From: a bacterium
GTDB lineage: Bacteria; SZUA-79; Acidulodesulfobacterales; Acidulodesulfobacteraceae
Assembly (NCBI GenBank): GCA_021794335.1
Contig: JAJYQZ010000179.1
Coordinates: forward strand, 1 to 6,031
DNA: 6,031 bases
Direction: 5' to 3'
Every line of letters starts with the position of its first letter. The stretch's first letter is position 1. Of this stretch, positions 5,843 to 6,031 are shown one piece after another. The notes under the pieces were generated by a model. The model saw nothing but the letters and a program-made list of their open reading frames with translations, searched no databases and had not been told where the DNA came from. The position numbers and the translations under genes were made by a program.

Positions 5843-6031
5843 TTATAATATTCAACATTTGATAATAGGGATTGTTCAATTTTTAGTAATAGTCCTTCTT
5901 TCACCCTTTTTTGCGGGTTTCATTCATAAATTGAAACAGCGGGCAAGGGGACAGAAAGGAATTAATATATTCCAGTTTTATATAAATTTTAATAAATTAT
6001 TAAAAAAGGAAGTTGTTTTGTCCAAAGACGC
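5832..6031 (+). CDS. hyfC: Hydrogenase-4 subunit C-like membrane subunit (NuoH family), N-terminal part (partial)
   Basis: First 66 complete codons of a NuoH/HyfC/HycD-type subunit, the membrane anchor that links the catalytic peripheral arm to the ion-pumping subunits. Residues about 9-31 form the first transmembrane helix, followed by FFAGFIHKLKQRARGQKG (26-43) and INIFQFYINFNKLLKKE (44-60). These correspond to the family pattern of an L/A-P-x-x-x-G helix end, a basic K-x-R-x-x-G-R-x-G loop, and Q-x-Y-x-x-x-x-K-L-x-x-K-E. The normally conserved Arg-Gly-Pro after the basic loop is here QKGIN, slightly divergent. The ATG at 5832 lacks a Shine-Dalgarno (AGGG is 14 bases away) and lies inside the end of the 40-aa ORF, suggesting coupled translation. 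The upstream frame is open back into hyfB but has no better start. HyfC-type rather than NuoH is chosen from the hyfB neighbour; the rest is beyond the right edge. Confidence 0.8.
   Translation, partial: MTYNYNIQHLIIGIVQFLVIVLLSPFFAGFIHKLKQRARGQKGINIFQFYINFNKLLKKEVVLSKD

Noticed and set aside
1..6031. Mobile element, CRISPR array, toxin-antitoxin or phage-defence system
   Set aside because: No transposase, integrase, regularly spaced repeats or recognisable toxin/effector motifs. The 59-aa/membrane-protein pair has the gene order of some toxin-antitoxin pairs, but a 199-aa four-helix protein is not a typical toxin.

Overview
The window reads as chromosomal DNA from an AT-rich, anaerobic Gram-negative bacterium. 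The evidence is a Tat-exported, selenocysteine-containing formate dehydrogenase, a group 4 (Hyf/Hyc-type) membrane hydrogenase module, and an ordinary bacterial MnmG. Base composition and gene content would fit an uncultured deltaproteobacterium-like lineage, but nothing here fixes the taxonomy. I see no insertion sequence, CRISPR array, rRNA or tRNA.

Layout. (1) 1-709, minus: the N-terminal 236 residues of a periplasmic formate dehydrogenase catalytic subunit (FdnG/FdoG type), running off the left edge. An in-frame TGA at 122-124 splits the apparent ORF, but it sits exactly at the catalytic selenocysteine and is followed by a good bacterial SECIS hairpin, so the gene is intact as far as visible. 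(2) 710-897: divergent regulatory region with a near-consensus promoter for fdh, a 15-bp palindrome over its predicted start point, and an extended -10 promoter for mnmG. (3) 898-2709, plus: mnmG, followed by a 16-bp parS-like palindrome at 2724-2739. (4) 2757-3574, minus: a two-gene unit convergent with mnmG, made of a 59-aa lysine-rich ORF with an ideal ribosome binding site and a tryptophan-rich four-helix membrane protein of unknown function with an internal duplication. (5) 3575-3799: second divergent promoter region. (6) 3800-6031, plus: hydrogenase-4-type operon, with HyfB-like (NuoL/M/N family), a 40-aa ORF containing a perfect inverted repeat, and the start of HyfC-like (NuoH family), cut by the right edge.

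How the parts relate. The formate dehydrogenase and the Hyf-type module both belong to anaerobic formate/hydrogen energy metabolism. They are not one operon here: they lie on opposite strands about 3 kb apart, and the Tat signal puts the dehydrogenase outside the cytoplasm, whereas formate hydrogenlyase uses a cytoplasmic FdhF. MnmG (tRNA wobble uridine modification) is a housekeeping gene. The parS-like site beside it suggests the window may lie in the origin-proximal part of the chromosome. No wholly new multi-gene system is demonstrable. The least explained parts are the small-ORF/membrane-protein pair and the repeat-bearing 40-aa ORF between hyfB and hyfC.
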